Part shown: positions 1 to 9,812 of the stretch, in pieces | How positions within the stretch are numbered: position 1 is the stretch's first letter | Layout of the letters: every line of letters begins with the position of its first letter | From: Bolinopsis microptera | Lineage: Eukaryota; Ctenophora; Tentaculata; Lobata; Bolinopsidae | Reading direction: 5' to 3' | DNA length: 64,000 bases | Assembly: GCF_026151205.1 (NCBI RefSeq) | Contig: NC_087078.1 | Location: 9,068,675-9,132,674, forward strand | Made by a program: the position numbers and the translations under genes | Notes under the pieces: generated by a model | What the model saw: the letters and a program-made list of their open reading frames with translations, nothing else | Told to the model about the DNA's origin: nothing | Databases searched by the model: none

Positions 1-90
1 TATGTACTACTAACTATCCGTGTGATACGAGCAAACTGTCAGAAGTTGTTTATGAAGGAGCAAGTAAGTTAATTCAGTTTGACGAAGTAT

Positions 91-341
<251 letters not shown>

Positions 342-1123
342 AATACTAAGCACAGATTATTGACAGGGAAACCGGGATTGTAATCACGCGGATAATATTA
401 TGAAGGAGCAAGTAATGTCTGATACGTCAGTTTAATAATGCTGTGTAGAACACGAAACAAAGAATATGTTTAAACAAGTTTATGAAGGAGCAAGTTTAGG
501 CAGTTCAATGTACCTAGAAAATAACTGTAGCAACTTTGTGAGCCGGTAAATTCCTGGCTAAAATATATATAGAATTAGGGAAATATAGGAATTAGGGAAT
601 TTGGGAAATAGTCACACAATCCTGATCAGCAGACACGTACAAACTAGTGGGGTAAACTCTCCACAGAGATTGGGGGAAACCTGTGAACATTCCTTATATT
701 TGGCAGTATTAGTGGTTGTGGCATAGTGGCGTACATGCCATGTGTATGGTATCTGTATCCGGTGCGGTGAGATAATATCTGGATCATTATTAAACAATGT
801 TAAGTATAACTGACATATCTTGTATTCTAACATAATACATATAAATATAGTAAGTGTACTTAGAATTTAAATGATATCACGCGACAAGACATTCTATCAC
901 GTGATAACACGTGATACCCTAATCAAGTGTCACGTGATGACGTCATATCACGTGATACGCTGATCACGTCCCAGTTCAGCTGTAGTTGTAGCGCTGCTGA
1001 CTAGTATAGTTAAGGTTTCATAGTCCACACACGAGTAGATCATATTGTCTTGTTATTTACTGTGAACTCTCCAGGCAGTACCTGTGAAATCATAACTCTT
1101 TAATTATACCACAAACCACGTCT
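342..1123. other. No gene seen; CACGTG cluster
   Basis: I see no coding exon here. Between about 893 and 966 the word CACGTG or TCACGTGAT recurs several times around a TGACGTCA (CRE-like) site. Such E-box words also recur elsewhere in the window (12.8 kb, 26.7 kb, 57.8 kb), so a repeat origin is as likely as a regulatory one. Confidence 0.4.
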
Positions 1124-1310
1124 TATTAGTTAGGTACTGTGGGGGTACCCTGCACGTGATATTAGTAGGTACTGTGGGGGTACCCTGCACGTGCTATTAG
1201 TAGGTGCTGTGGGGGTACCCTGCACGTGCTATTAGTAGGTACTGTGGGGGTACCCTGCACGTGCTATTAGTAGGTACTGTTATGTGGGGGTACCCTACAC
1301 GTGATATTAG
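1124..1310. repeat. 35-bp tandem repeat, about 5 copies
   Basis: Units of about 35 bp contain GGGGGTACCCTGCACGTG followed by TATTAGTAGGTACTGT. The copies differ by single bases, and the last has a short TAT insertion. Confidence 0.9.
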
Positions 1311-2008
1311 TTGGTAAATATTTGGCAATATTCCATGGAATGTTTACTTTAAAGTGCTACAATGATTTTAAGGGAAACTGACGGGGCAAATAACGAGAAA
1401 ATGATAATCAATAATCTGGCGCGGAAAGCACCTAATTGTTAATGAATACTGATTAACGATACCAAAGGTAAAATGAAGTGTCTTGATTTTAGTGTAACTA
1501 AATATCGTTAATAAACGGAGTGGAATGTAAGGTACAAATAACAAATATCAGACTAAAAAACAGAAGCATTACTTTAAACAAATGCGTTCGGAAATTTCCT
1601 AAAATGTTTCATAAGGTTTCAACTAAACTTTTATATCGGCTTCAAAGCTCATAATGGCAAATTGCCAATAATGCCAGATGGATAACTACAGAACGAAATT
1701 GTGGCAAATATTAAGAATAAGTAAGGGCGTGTTTACAAATATAATACTCAAGTTGCGGTACAATGTACAAAATTCAAAATCGTGTTGGTCACAAGACTCG
1801 CTGAGCAGCCTTATTCACAGAAGATACCGAAAAGTTATAGCTGAGCAGCAACATTTCTTACTGGTCACCTGCCAACACTTCTGAAAACATCTGTTACGCT
1901 ATGTTTTACATTTTTAAATTCTTCAGAAATGGTTGAAAAAGTTTAAATTAAAAAAACACGCGGGTATAAAAAATATAAAACATGTTTAATACTGGGCCAG
2001 GGACATAC
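1311..2008. other. No gene seen
   Basis: AT-rich sequence. A 68-codon open frame at 1678-1884 has no splice context, domain or recognisable composition, and I take it as chance. Confidence 0.5.
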
Positions 2009-2236
2009 CTGCTTTCCTTTTTCGGGTGTCATCTCATCCGCTTGTTCTGCAGTAATCTCATCTGCATCCGCTTGTTCTGCAATTTTATCAGCTTGTTCTG
2101 CAGTCATATCATCTGCTTGTTCTGCAGTCATCTCATCTGCTTGTCCTACAGTCATCTCATCTGCATCCGCTTGTTCTGCAGTCATTTCATCAGCTCTCAT
2201 CTCATCTGCATCTGTTAGTTCTGCGGTCATCTCATG
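2009..2236 (-). CDS. Candidate internal exon encoding acidic ADEMTAEQ-type repeats
   Basis: On the minus strand an open frame of exactly 76 codons lies between a plausible acceptor (AAACACAG just above 2236) and a strong donor (GAAAGCAG followed by GTATGTCC at 2008). It is phase 0 at both ends. The peptide is made of degenerate 7-9-residue units such as ADEMTAEQ and ends in TPEKGKQ, so it would be strongly acidic and low complexity. The DNA is a minisatellite built on TCATCTGCTTGTTCTGCAG. No partner exon was found, so this may be a captured coding minisatellite or simply a repeat with chance splice-like ends. Confidence 0.3.
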
Positions 2237-3214
2237 CTGTGTTTACAATACCTTTATAGTTTGTTATCATACCAATAGAGTAAGTGAGTAACAATATAGC
2301 GTGTCTACATCACATGGACGCGTACAATGATGCTTGCTAAAATTACAAGATCAACTATGGCTATATATATATAATGTACTGTATTATTATATAATAGTAA
2401 CGGTAAAACTTGATATTATAAATGTTATTAGAGTTGTAATTATCAACCTTTTCAGATAGAGCATAACGTTATATTATAGCATTCCTGTAAAACAGTAAAC
2501 CTCTTCTCTTTCATTTCAGTGCATTATTTCTCACAGTATATTCAAATTTAACATTCTCAAAAACCACAATCCTGCACGGGAACATATTGTGATAAAACAA
2601 ATTTAACTCAGGCTAATTATTCATCACTTTTGTAAATTATGTCGAGGAACAAACTTTTGCATTTTATAACTTACAAAAATCTTGTAAAACCAGTCGTTCC
2701 TCCTAATATTTAAATATAAAAACTTTCGTTATCAAGCAAATATTATTAAATCTTACCGAATTATTCTTTTAAGTCTGATCATCCGTTTTGAATCTGATGA
2801 GAAATTACCAGAAATATGATCTTGAATAAAGTTAAAGAGTTTAAGTTTGGCGGTAAATCTTTTGTTACTCGGACTTTGTAAAATGTGTAAAATGTTACGT
2901 GCTGCCCGCAAAGTTATTTTATAAAGATCTTTTGTGAAATATTGAGCAGAATATCATAGAACTAATGTTAATATAATAAAACACTCCCCTCTAACATGCA
3001 ATGAAGACTGTCGCCTCAGAAACCAAGATAATTGGCAGATTTAAAACCCTCTTGTTGCAAAAAACATAAACTGAGCTTTTGTGGGCGATCCTTTACGAAA
3101 AGTTTAAACATACGAGGGCGTGTGCATTTTATCGGACACTTTTGAGTAGCATTTGTTCGGATGAAAATGAAAAAATCTTAGACAAAAAGAAATGAAAATT
3201 GTTCAATTTTGCAG
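2237..3214. other. No gene seen
   Basis: AT-rich sequence with no exon, repeat array or RNA gene that I can support. Confidence 0.5.
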
Positions 3215-3300
3215 GAAACGTCGCCGGAAGTAAACTGTTTTACACCAACAGCGAGGATTGAAGAACTGGACGCCTTGATTCCGGAGGAAACTGATAAAAA
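3215..3300 (+). CDS. Candidate isolated internal exon
   Basis: An acceptor (TTCAATTTTGCAG) and a donor (AAA followed by GTTAGT) bound an 86-base segment that is open in phase 0 and ends in phase 2. It would encode 28 residues beginning ETSPEVNCFTPTARIEEL, a mixed, non-repetitive composition like ordinary protein. No neighbouring exon could be joined. The Penelope-like element starting at 4032 could lie in its downstream intron. The function is unknown. Confidence 0.3.
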
Positions 3301-4031
3301 GTTAGTAATTATAATCACATATGTAATTATAATTATGAAATTGTGAGTCACCCAACGACCAACATTCATATTAATTCTAGCCCCACAGTCAACACCCAGA
3401 AAGTTTTAAATTTCCTCCCAGTCCAATGTTTCTTCCCTAAAAATTTTTGTATGCCCTAAAAAGAAATTTTAGGTGTCCTCTTTGGCACCAAATTTCCTCT
3501 GGAATCCAAAATTTCCTGGAAGTCAGACTGCCGTGTTTCTAAATGTGGGATTCTAGCAGACATTCAATACGCTAATTACACGGTGTCGCACCGTACGATG
3601 TTGCAATATAAACACTAAATTCGTATTTATTTGATCAAGTCTGTATTCAACGCAGTGCATGACAAGCGAGAAAGCTTTCAAAGCGGAAAATAAATATTAC
3701 CAAACGTGTATGATGGCGATGCTAATTTTATCAAATCATTAAACGTATTACATTTGTACTTGAAGAAACTTGTTCAGTTTAGTCTATTATTGGTTGATTG
3801 TGTGGAAATGTTGATTGAAAATAAAATCTTTCTCGATTAAGGACTACCGCTGACCGAATGGCATATCACTAAAATTTACGCTTTTGTTCCATATTTTTTA
3901 TCAGAAGCTCTCATCCAATGTCCATAATGAGTATGGGCTAAGAATAAATTAACGACCATACCGTTACTCTTTTTTAATACACTAAGCCGACATTTTTACA
4001 GCGTATCACCTCCCATCTTCACAAAATATTC
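3301..4031. other. No gene seen; short duplication at the retroelement edge
   Basis: Mostly featureless. The last 24 or so bases (about 4007-4031) repeat the first bases of the retroelement direct repeat (CACCTCCCATCTTCACAAAA), a small duplication at the 5' junction. Confidence 0.5.
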
Positions 4032-4756
4032 ACCTCCCATCTTCACAAAATATTCAAAATTCTAATTGATAGAGGATATAGCCGTGATAGACTGATTAAA
4101 GGCATTAAACGTTGTCTGAGGAAATATGATAACGTTTTCAGGAAGTTCGGTATTCTAGATGACCGTAACATTATTAAAGAACTCCCCTGATATCTTTTGA
4201 TTTATTGAAACACGGGTACTAACTCTGCTAAACTGAACAAATTCTGAAACTTAGGTGAATAAGTGTACAACGTGCTAAACCGAAGTTCAGACTGACCAGT
4301 GAAAATGGGCGAGCGTACCAAGTGTCATTTTAATTAGAAGTTTTAGTCAGTGATTTATTATTGAAGCTTGTAATTACAATATCTAATGCTCCTATAAATA
4401 CTTTAATTAATTGTTTGTCCCGTTATTCTTTTTCCTTCCTCTTTTCCTTGTCATCCCCTTTAGTTTTAAGATTCTTGCTATAAATGGCTACAGCTAACAC
4501 TATTAATGCTAAGTACCAAACAACAAGTGGGAGGTGGATCGTTGGTACCATTAAATCGATTTAACACCGCAATTCCAGTCGCAAGCCTGGGACCACTACT
4601 AGCATAGTCACAACATCTACAAAGCGGCCATATAGCCTGACTGACAATTTTCTCGACTGACTGACAATGTTTCTTCTTTTTCCCCATTTAGAATACAAAG
4701 ATTAGTACATTTTAGCTTATGATTAATATTATATTTTTACCTATAGTTTACTTAGA
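4032..4756 (+). repeat. Left pseudo-LTR (truncated upstream PLE copy)
   Basis: It begins inside the RT coding sequence (the final 50 or so codons) and runs through stop and 3' UTR. It matches 7861-8585 at a constant offset of 3829. After 4756 (CTTAGA) the sequences diverge into the element's 5' region. Confidence 0.93.
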
Positions 4757-5244
4757 TTACGTCCGTATCATGGTATCAAGTACTGGTGGTCGGTTCTTCC
4801 GCCCCGTTGGATACATAATTGATAGCTTTTCTTGATATTGCTCTATAATTACATTTATATCTCTCCCGGCCATTGGTTCCGAGATTTGGTTGATCTTTGT
4901 TTTCTTGGGCGCCCTCCTTGAAGTCTTGTTGTTGTACATACATCTCCTGATTTATCCTGTATTTACCTGTTTATTTCATTTTCTGGCGTGAGCTGTCCGC
5001 CATGCTACGGTACGAGAAACAGCGGCAGTGCAAGATCCGGTTCTAAGAGATTTTTATGGTCGCGAAGAATCTCGCCAGGCTACACTGCGTCGGTGGGAGA
5101 ACTATTTAGGTTCATGACATCTAACGCCCGCCCAATCATGGCAGCCCCATGACAATAGGTTGATGTCCGACCCGTTGTCCTTGGCCTATCTCGAGTCGTT
5201 GGGTCTAGGCGGAAACGCCGAAAGGGATGATGTTACCTTCTTGA
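4757..5244 (+). other. 5' region of the Penelope-like element
   Basis: This joins the left repeat to the long ORF and is less AT-rich than its surroundings. It should hold the 5' UTR or a first exon. Penelope-like elements are known to carry introns sometimes. I could not fix a first exon with confidence. Confidence 0.5.
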
Positions 5245-5277
5245 CTTAAACGTAATGGTAAATTTTTCTCAAAATCC

Positions 5278-8019
5278 TTGAATAAATGGGTAACCCCTAG
5301 TAATGTTTTTTCTAGCACTTTTAGATGTTGCAATGGTAGAGGTTGTCTCACTTGCAACAGTTTTAATCCTGTTAATACATTTAGGAGCAGTACTTTTAAT
5401 AATGATTTTATCTTTGGACATACAAATTTTATATTTAATTGTAAAACTAATAATGTTATTTATGTTATTACCTGTTCTACCTGTAAAAAACAATATGTTG
5501 GAGAAACAACTCAACCACTTCATAAAAGAGTCAATGGCCACAGAAATTGTGTCAAAGCCAAATCATCCACATTTTTATATGAACATTTTAATATTCCTGG
5601 TCACGTCTTCTCAGATGCTTCCATACAGATTGTAGATTATGTTGATTCTGACATGTCCACCGATGTCAAAAATGATTTACTTCTCCTGGAGGATTACTGG
5701 ATAGAGAAGCTTGGGACAGCATTCCCTCTTGGTCTTAATGACAAGAAGAAAGGAACGGGCAACATCTCCCAAGATCGGGTTATGAATTATTTTAGTGGAC
5801 AGATTGCTCGATACAAACGTGGCAGAGGGAATGGAAAGAAGAAAGTTCAGCCTAAGAAGTCTCTGGATACCATAGAGTCTGATATTAACAGGCTGAAAGA
5901 TAACATCTCTTCAGAACATTCCATATACAAAACATTAAAATGTTATAGCTTATCAGATTTAGACACTCTCTACTCTTTGAGTCAAAATAATTCAGGATTG
6001 ATTTACAACGTATGTTCCTCTTTCTGTTCAACATTTTCCCCCAAATACCATCAGAACAAATCTGAATCCAGTAATAGAGAATTTATAATTGTTCCATTTA
6101 ATTGCAAATTCATTGATAATCTTAACCTAAAATCTATTTTCTCTGACACTTCAGTCATTGATTTGCTTCCCATTTTGATTCAGTCTTTTACACCATTACA
6201 GATTTATTATGAGTATAATGATCCTATAAGTCTTTCTATTTGTAACTATGCTTCATTCTTAAAGAAACTTTCTATTTCTGATATTAAATCTATTTTAGGT
6301 AGTCCATGCGATTGTCACTCCTCCCCTTTCAATTATCCTCCTCATGGACATGTAGTTACTGGTAATTTAGATATTGTTGATAATGTTGAACTTAGGGAAG
6401 TACTTTCCTACGGTTGTAAATACAGAATTCCCACATTTAAATCTCCAGATGAGATATATATGTCAGTTACCGAAGCTGTCGATAAATTTATAAAATCAAA
6501 AAGTAGAAAGTACTGTCAAAAAGAAGTAAAGTTCAGCGATTGGAAGGAAAAAGTGTTATCAATAATTTCCAATCGTATTGAATATTACAAGAAAAACTTT
6601 CCTGAAACATTTGAAATAAAAGAAAACACACTGGAAAAAGATGATGTTAAAAGAAGTCTTAAATTGCTGAAAAGTAAATACATTATTTGTAGTATCGACA
6701 AAGCTTCTGGTAATTTTTCATTTATTTGTAAAAAGTTTTATGTAAAAACTCTTGTCAATGAAATGGGTTTTGATCCTAATACTCTAGAATGTATAGGTAA
6801 TGATACATATAAACCCTGTAGCGAAGACGAGACTCATTATGTCAATAAAATATCTGAGAGTCTAAAGGAGAGATTTAATGTACAAGTTGAAGATAAAAAC
6901 TTGCGACTAGCACGCATCTTCTGGAACCCTAAGCTTCATAAGAACCCTTACAAGGCGAGGTTCATTGCAGGTGCCCGTTTTTGCGTTACGAAACAACTTA
7001 ACGTCCAAGTTAACTGTTGTCTGAAACTTTTGAGGAAATATTTCAAGAAATACTGCGAGGCAATCTACAACAACAGCGGTATAAACATGTTTTGGAGCAT
7101 AGATTCCTCAAGTGAATTCCTTGAAGCTATCAAAAATAGTGATGTTTATAATATACAAGTATATGATTTTACTACTCTTTATACCAGATTAGACTTGATT
7201 GAAGTAGAGAATATGATTAATGAAGTTGTTGATTTAATATTTTCAGACCGTAATAGATATATTTGTATTTCTAAAAGAGACAGTAATACATGTTTCTTTT
7301 CCAATAAAACCTATGATTCTCATGCCTGCTTTAGTCAAGATGACCTAAAAGAGGCTGTTAAATTTATTATTTATAACACTTATGTCGTCTTCGGTGGGAT
7401 TGTATTCATACAAACCAAGGGTATTCCTATGGGTGGAAATTCAAGTTCCCCTATAGCTGATCTCACTGTTGGCAAAAAGGAATTTAATTATATGAAACGT
7501 TTACTTCAGGAAAAGAAAATGGGATTAGCAAAGATATTATCCAATAATAAACGATATGTTGACGATTTATCTATTATTAACTACCTTTACTTTCATAAAT
7601 TGATTAAAGATATTTATCCTAATTCATTGGAGATGGAGCGAGCTGGTTCCAATAATAAAATCATTAACTACCTTGATTTAAATATTAATATTTCCACAGA
7701 AGGACTAGAAATATCAGTGTATAACAAAACTGATGATTTTAATTTTCATGTTGTATCCCTTACATTTCCTCACAGTAACATCCCAACCGAGGTTGGCTAC
7801 AACGTTTTTTCAAGTCAAGTTCTTAGATATGGTAATGTTTGCACTAGATTGGATATCTTTACCTCCCATCTTCACAAAATATTCAAAATTCTAATTGATA
7901 GAGGATATAGCCGTGATAGACTGATTAAAGGCATTAAACGTTGTCTGAGGAAATATGATAACGTTTTCAGGAAGTTCGGTATTCTAGATGACCGTAACAT
8001 TATTAAAGAACTCCCCTGA
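5278..8019 (+). CDS. GIY-YIG endonuclease plus reverse transcriptase of a Penelope-like element
   Basis: A 913-residue open frame (open from 5245). A Cys cluster (C17, C18, C23, C26) precedes the GIY-YIG nuclease: IYV at 61-63, YVG at 73-75, Arg84 in KRVNGHRN, His109, and Glu138/Glu143 in LEDYWIEKLG. The RT follows: WNPKLHKNPYKARFIAG near 545-565, YDFTTLYTRLD near 628-638 carrying the first catalytic Asp, KGIPMGGNSSSPIAD near 713-727, catalytic YVDD at 760-763, and NYLDLNI near 797. All catalytic motifs look intact. The expected role is nicking and target-primed reverse transcription of its own RNA. Oddity: there is no in-frame ATG before residue 126, so the nuclease lies entirely upstream of the first ATG. 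Translation must use a spliced upstream exon or a non-AUG start, or the 5' end is damaged. Confidence 0.94.
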   Translation: MNKWVTPSNVFSSTFRCCNGRGCLTCNSFNPVNTFRSSTFNNDFIFGHTNFIFNCKTNNVIYVITCSTCKKQYVGETTQPLHKRVNGHRNCVKAKSSTFLYEHFNIPGHVFSDASIQIVDYVDSDMSTDVKNDLLLLEDYWIEKLGTAFPLGLNDKKKGTGNISQDRVMNYFSGQIARYKRGRGNGKKKVQPKKSLDTIESDINRLKDNISSEHSIYKTLKCYSLSDLDTLYSLSQNNSGLIYNVCSSFCSTFSPKYHQNKSESSNREFIIVPFNCKFIDNLNLKSIFSDTSVIDLLPILIQSFTPLQIYYEYNDPISLSICNYASFLKKLSISDIKSILGSPCDCHSSPFNYPPHGHVVTGNLDIVDNVELREVLSYGCKYRIPTFKSPDEIYMSVTEAVDKFIKSKSRKYCQKEVKFSDWKEKVLSIISNRIEYYKKNFPETFEIKENTLEKDDVKRSLKLLKSKYIICSIDKASGNFSFICKKFYVKTLVNEMGFDPNTLECIGNDTYKPCSEDETHYVNKISESLKERFNVQVEDKNLRLARIFWNPKLHKNPYKARFIAGARFCVTKQLNVQVNCCLKLLRKYFKKYCEAIYNNSGINMFWSIDSSSEFLEAIKNSDVYNIQVYDFTTLYTRLDLIEVENMINEVVDLIFSDRNRYICISKRDSNTCFFSNKTYDSHACFSQDDLKEAVKFIIYNTYVVFGGIVFIQTKGIPMGGNSSSPIADLTVGKKEFNYMKRLLQEKKMGLAKILSNNKRYVDDLSIINYLYFHKLIKDIYPNSLEMERAGSNNKIINYLDLNINISTEGLEISVYNKTDDFNFHVVSLTFPHSNIPTEVGYNVFSSQVLRYGNVCTRLDIFTSHLHKIFKILIDRGYSRDRLIKGIKRCLRKYDNVFRKFGILDDRNIIKELP

Positions 8020-8585
8020 TATCTTTTGATTTATTGAAACACGGGTACTAACTCTGCTAAACTGAACAAATTCTGAAACTTAGGTGAATAAGTGTACAAC
8101 GTGCTAAACCGAAGTTCAGACTGACCAGTGAAAATGGGCGAGCGTACCAAGTGTCATTTTAATTAGAAGTTTTAGTCAGTGATTTATTATTGAAGCTTGT
8201 AATTACAATATCTAATGCTCCTATAAATACTTTAATTAATTGTTTGTCCCGTTATTCTTTTTCCTTCCTCTTTTCCTTGTCATCCCCTTTAGTTTTAAGA
8301 TTCTTGCTATAAATGGCTACAGCTAACACTATTAATGCTAAGTACCAAACAACAAGTGGGAGGTGGATCGTTGGTACCATTAAATCGATTTAACACCGCA
8401 ATTCCAGTCGCAAGCCTGGGACCACTACTAGCATAGTCACAACATCTACAAAGCGGCCATATAGCCTGACTGACAATTTTCTCGACTGACTGACAATGTT
8501 TCTTCTTTTTCCCCATTTAGAATACAAAGATTAGTACATTTTAGCTTATGATTAATATTATATTTTTACCTATAGTTTACTTAGA
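7861..8585 (+). repeat. Right pseudo-LTR of the Penelope-like element
   Basis: Same 725 bp as 4032-4756. It contains the end of the RT ORF, the stop at 8017-8019 and about 565 bp of 3' UTR. The duplicated 69-codon minus-strand frame inside it is a shadow of the 3' UTR. Confidence 0.93.
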
Positions 8586-9376
8586 CTCAATAAATGAACA
8601 GTCATCTCTTGTGACGTATCACATCTAAGGAGCACAATATTCAGAGGGTCTACAGTTAATTGAAATTGGAGCGCGCGCTTAAATAATTTAAGAAAGTTCC
8701 ACGCAAAAGCGCGCATTTTCCCTGCGCGCCACGTGGTAAATTAGCAAAATTCCTGGTCCGTGAGTTTAAACTGACCTTTCAAGCTGGACTTTCAAGTTAG
8801 TGGTGCACACGTTACCTGATATTGCATGACAATTACTGTTCTCAAGAGAACACGTCTCTCATTGATTAGCAGTTTACCGCGTGAATAGCTTGTAGATGGG
8901 CTGTCATGGTTTAAAAGTGCTCAGTTGCTAAGCGACGAACTTTATTAAATGAATTAAAGCCTACAGGCTACATGACAACAGTGGCGTAACATTACCATTT
9001 AGTCTATTTTTGGCCTTCCCTCGATCTGGAGCATTCTTTATTTTTTCAGCGTCCCCGTGTTTTACGGAATCGGATTTTCTTAGATAGTAGTCGTAAAAAA
9101 GAACCACAATTTGACTGAACCGAAATAGAGAAATACAGATAGGTACAATATCAGAAGCTTACAATTACAATACAGCAATTCAGATCAATATAATTTCAGC
9201 ACAATCTCTATAATTACAAAGTTAGATAACCAGAGTCTCACAGATGGAAGGGAAAGGGGCTGCCGTGGCTACATTACCATAAAAGGTAGTGTTACCATGG
9301 TAATAATACTATATATAAAGATATTCTAAACGGTTTTATTCTCAGAACTAAAGGAAAAGCGCTGCCCCTCTCCCAG
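8586..9376. other. No gene seen
   Basis: AT-rich spacer with a GCGCGC-containing patch near 8670-8730. I found no exon with matching phases. Confidence 0.45.
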
Positions 9377-9391
9377 ATCTCAGTACTGGAA

Positions 9392-9764
9392 ATGTACCCT
9401 CCTTCCTCCTCTAACGGTAGAATAAGTCGCACTGCAGGAACTTCACCCCGACCCCCACGAAGTGTTATTCCACCTGCTCAGAAATCGTTTCAGCGGCTTC
9501 TTCAACTCAGACAGAAAACAAGGTGAGATTTTAGCTGATTTTATTGAATCTCTCTCAGTGTTTTAATATAATGTAACACTTGTTGAACTTTGATAAAACT
9601 AGCCTTAAAATAAAATTGTAACCCGATCAATGATCTTTTGTCGACACTAAAAGTCAGCGGTCAGTTTTACTAACTTTTACCCCAGATACGAGACTATGTC
9701 TAAAATAGAAAAGGATCAAATCGGAATCCGAGTATTAGCCGGAACAGTCATCAGAGACAACTGA
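9392..9764 (+). CDS. Small two-exon protein of unknown function
   Basis: Exon 1 is 9392-9522 (donor ACAAG followed by GTGAGA, phase 2). Exon 2 is 9686-9764 (acceptor TTTTACCCCAG). The junction keeps the frame and ends at TGA, giving 69 residues that begin MYPPSSSNGRISRTAG and end IRVLAGTVIRDN. The N-terminal half is Ser/Pro/Arg-rich; the second half is basic (FQRLLQLRQKTRYETMSK) and probably helical. A good acceptor at 9376 (CTCTCCCAG) leaves the frame open to the ATG, so exon 1 may be internal with more coding upstream. The stop lies 48 bp from the stop of the converging minus-strand gene, so the pair is tail to tail. I recognise no family. Confidence 0.45.
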
Positions 9765-9812
9765 CTGCTGGTTGCTAAGTTACCCGCTGGTTACTAAGTA
9801 ACTGTCTGGTAA

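Larger units (their letters stand above)
4032..8585 (+). mobile_element. Penelope-like element, N-terminal endonuclease (Naiad-like) type
   Basis: Layout: a 725-bp direct repeat (4032-4756), a 5' segment, one long ORF with GIY-YIG endonuclease then reverse transcriptase, and the same 725-bp repeat (7861-8585) containing the ORF 3' end and the 3' UTR. The left copy is therefore the 3' end of a 5'-truncated upstream unit in tandem. This is the usual Penelope-like arrangement, in which such repeats are called pseudo-LTRs. The unit length is 3829 bp. As far as I could compare them the two repeats show no indel and identical encoded ORFs, suggesting a young insertion. Placing the endonuclease before the RT is known for the Naiad/Chlamys branch of Penelope-like elements; assigning this copy to it is my inference. 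Confidence 0.9.

Noticed and set aside
4478-4687. Identical 69-codon minus frames at 4478-4687 and 8307-8516
   Set aside because: They lie in the 3' UTR of the Penelope-like element and are identical because the repeat is duplicated.
4032-8585. Hammerhead ribozyme in the pseudo-LTR
   Set aside because: I looked for CTGANGA followed by GAAA with a stem between in the repeat and found no convincing match on either strand by eye.
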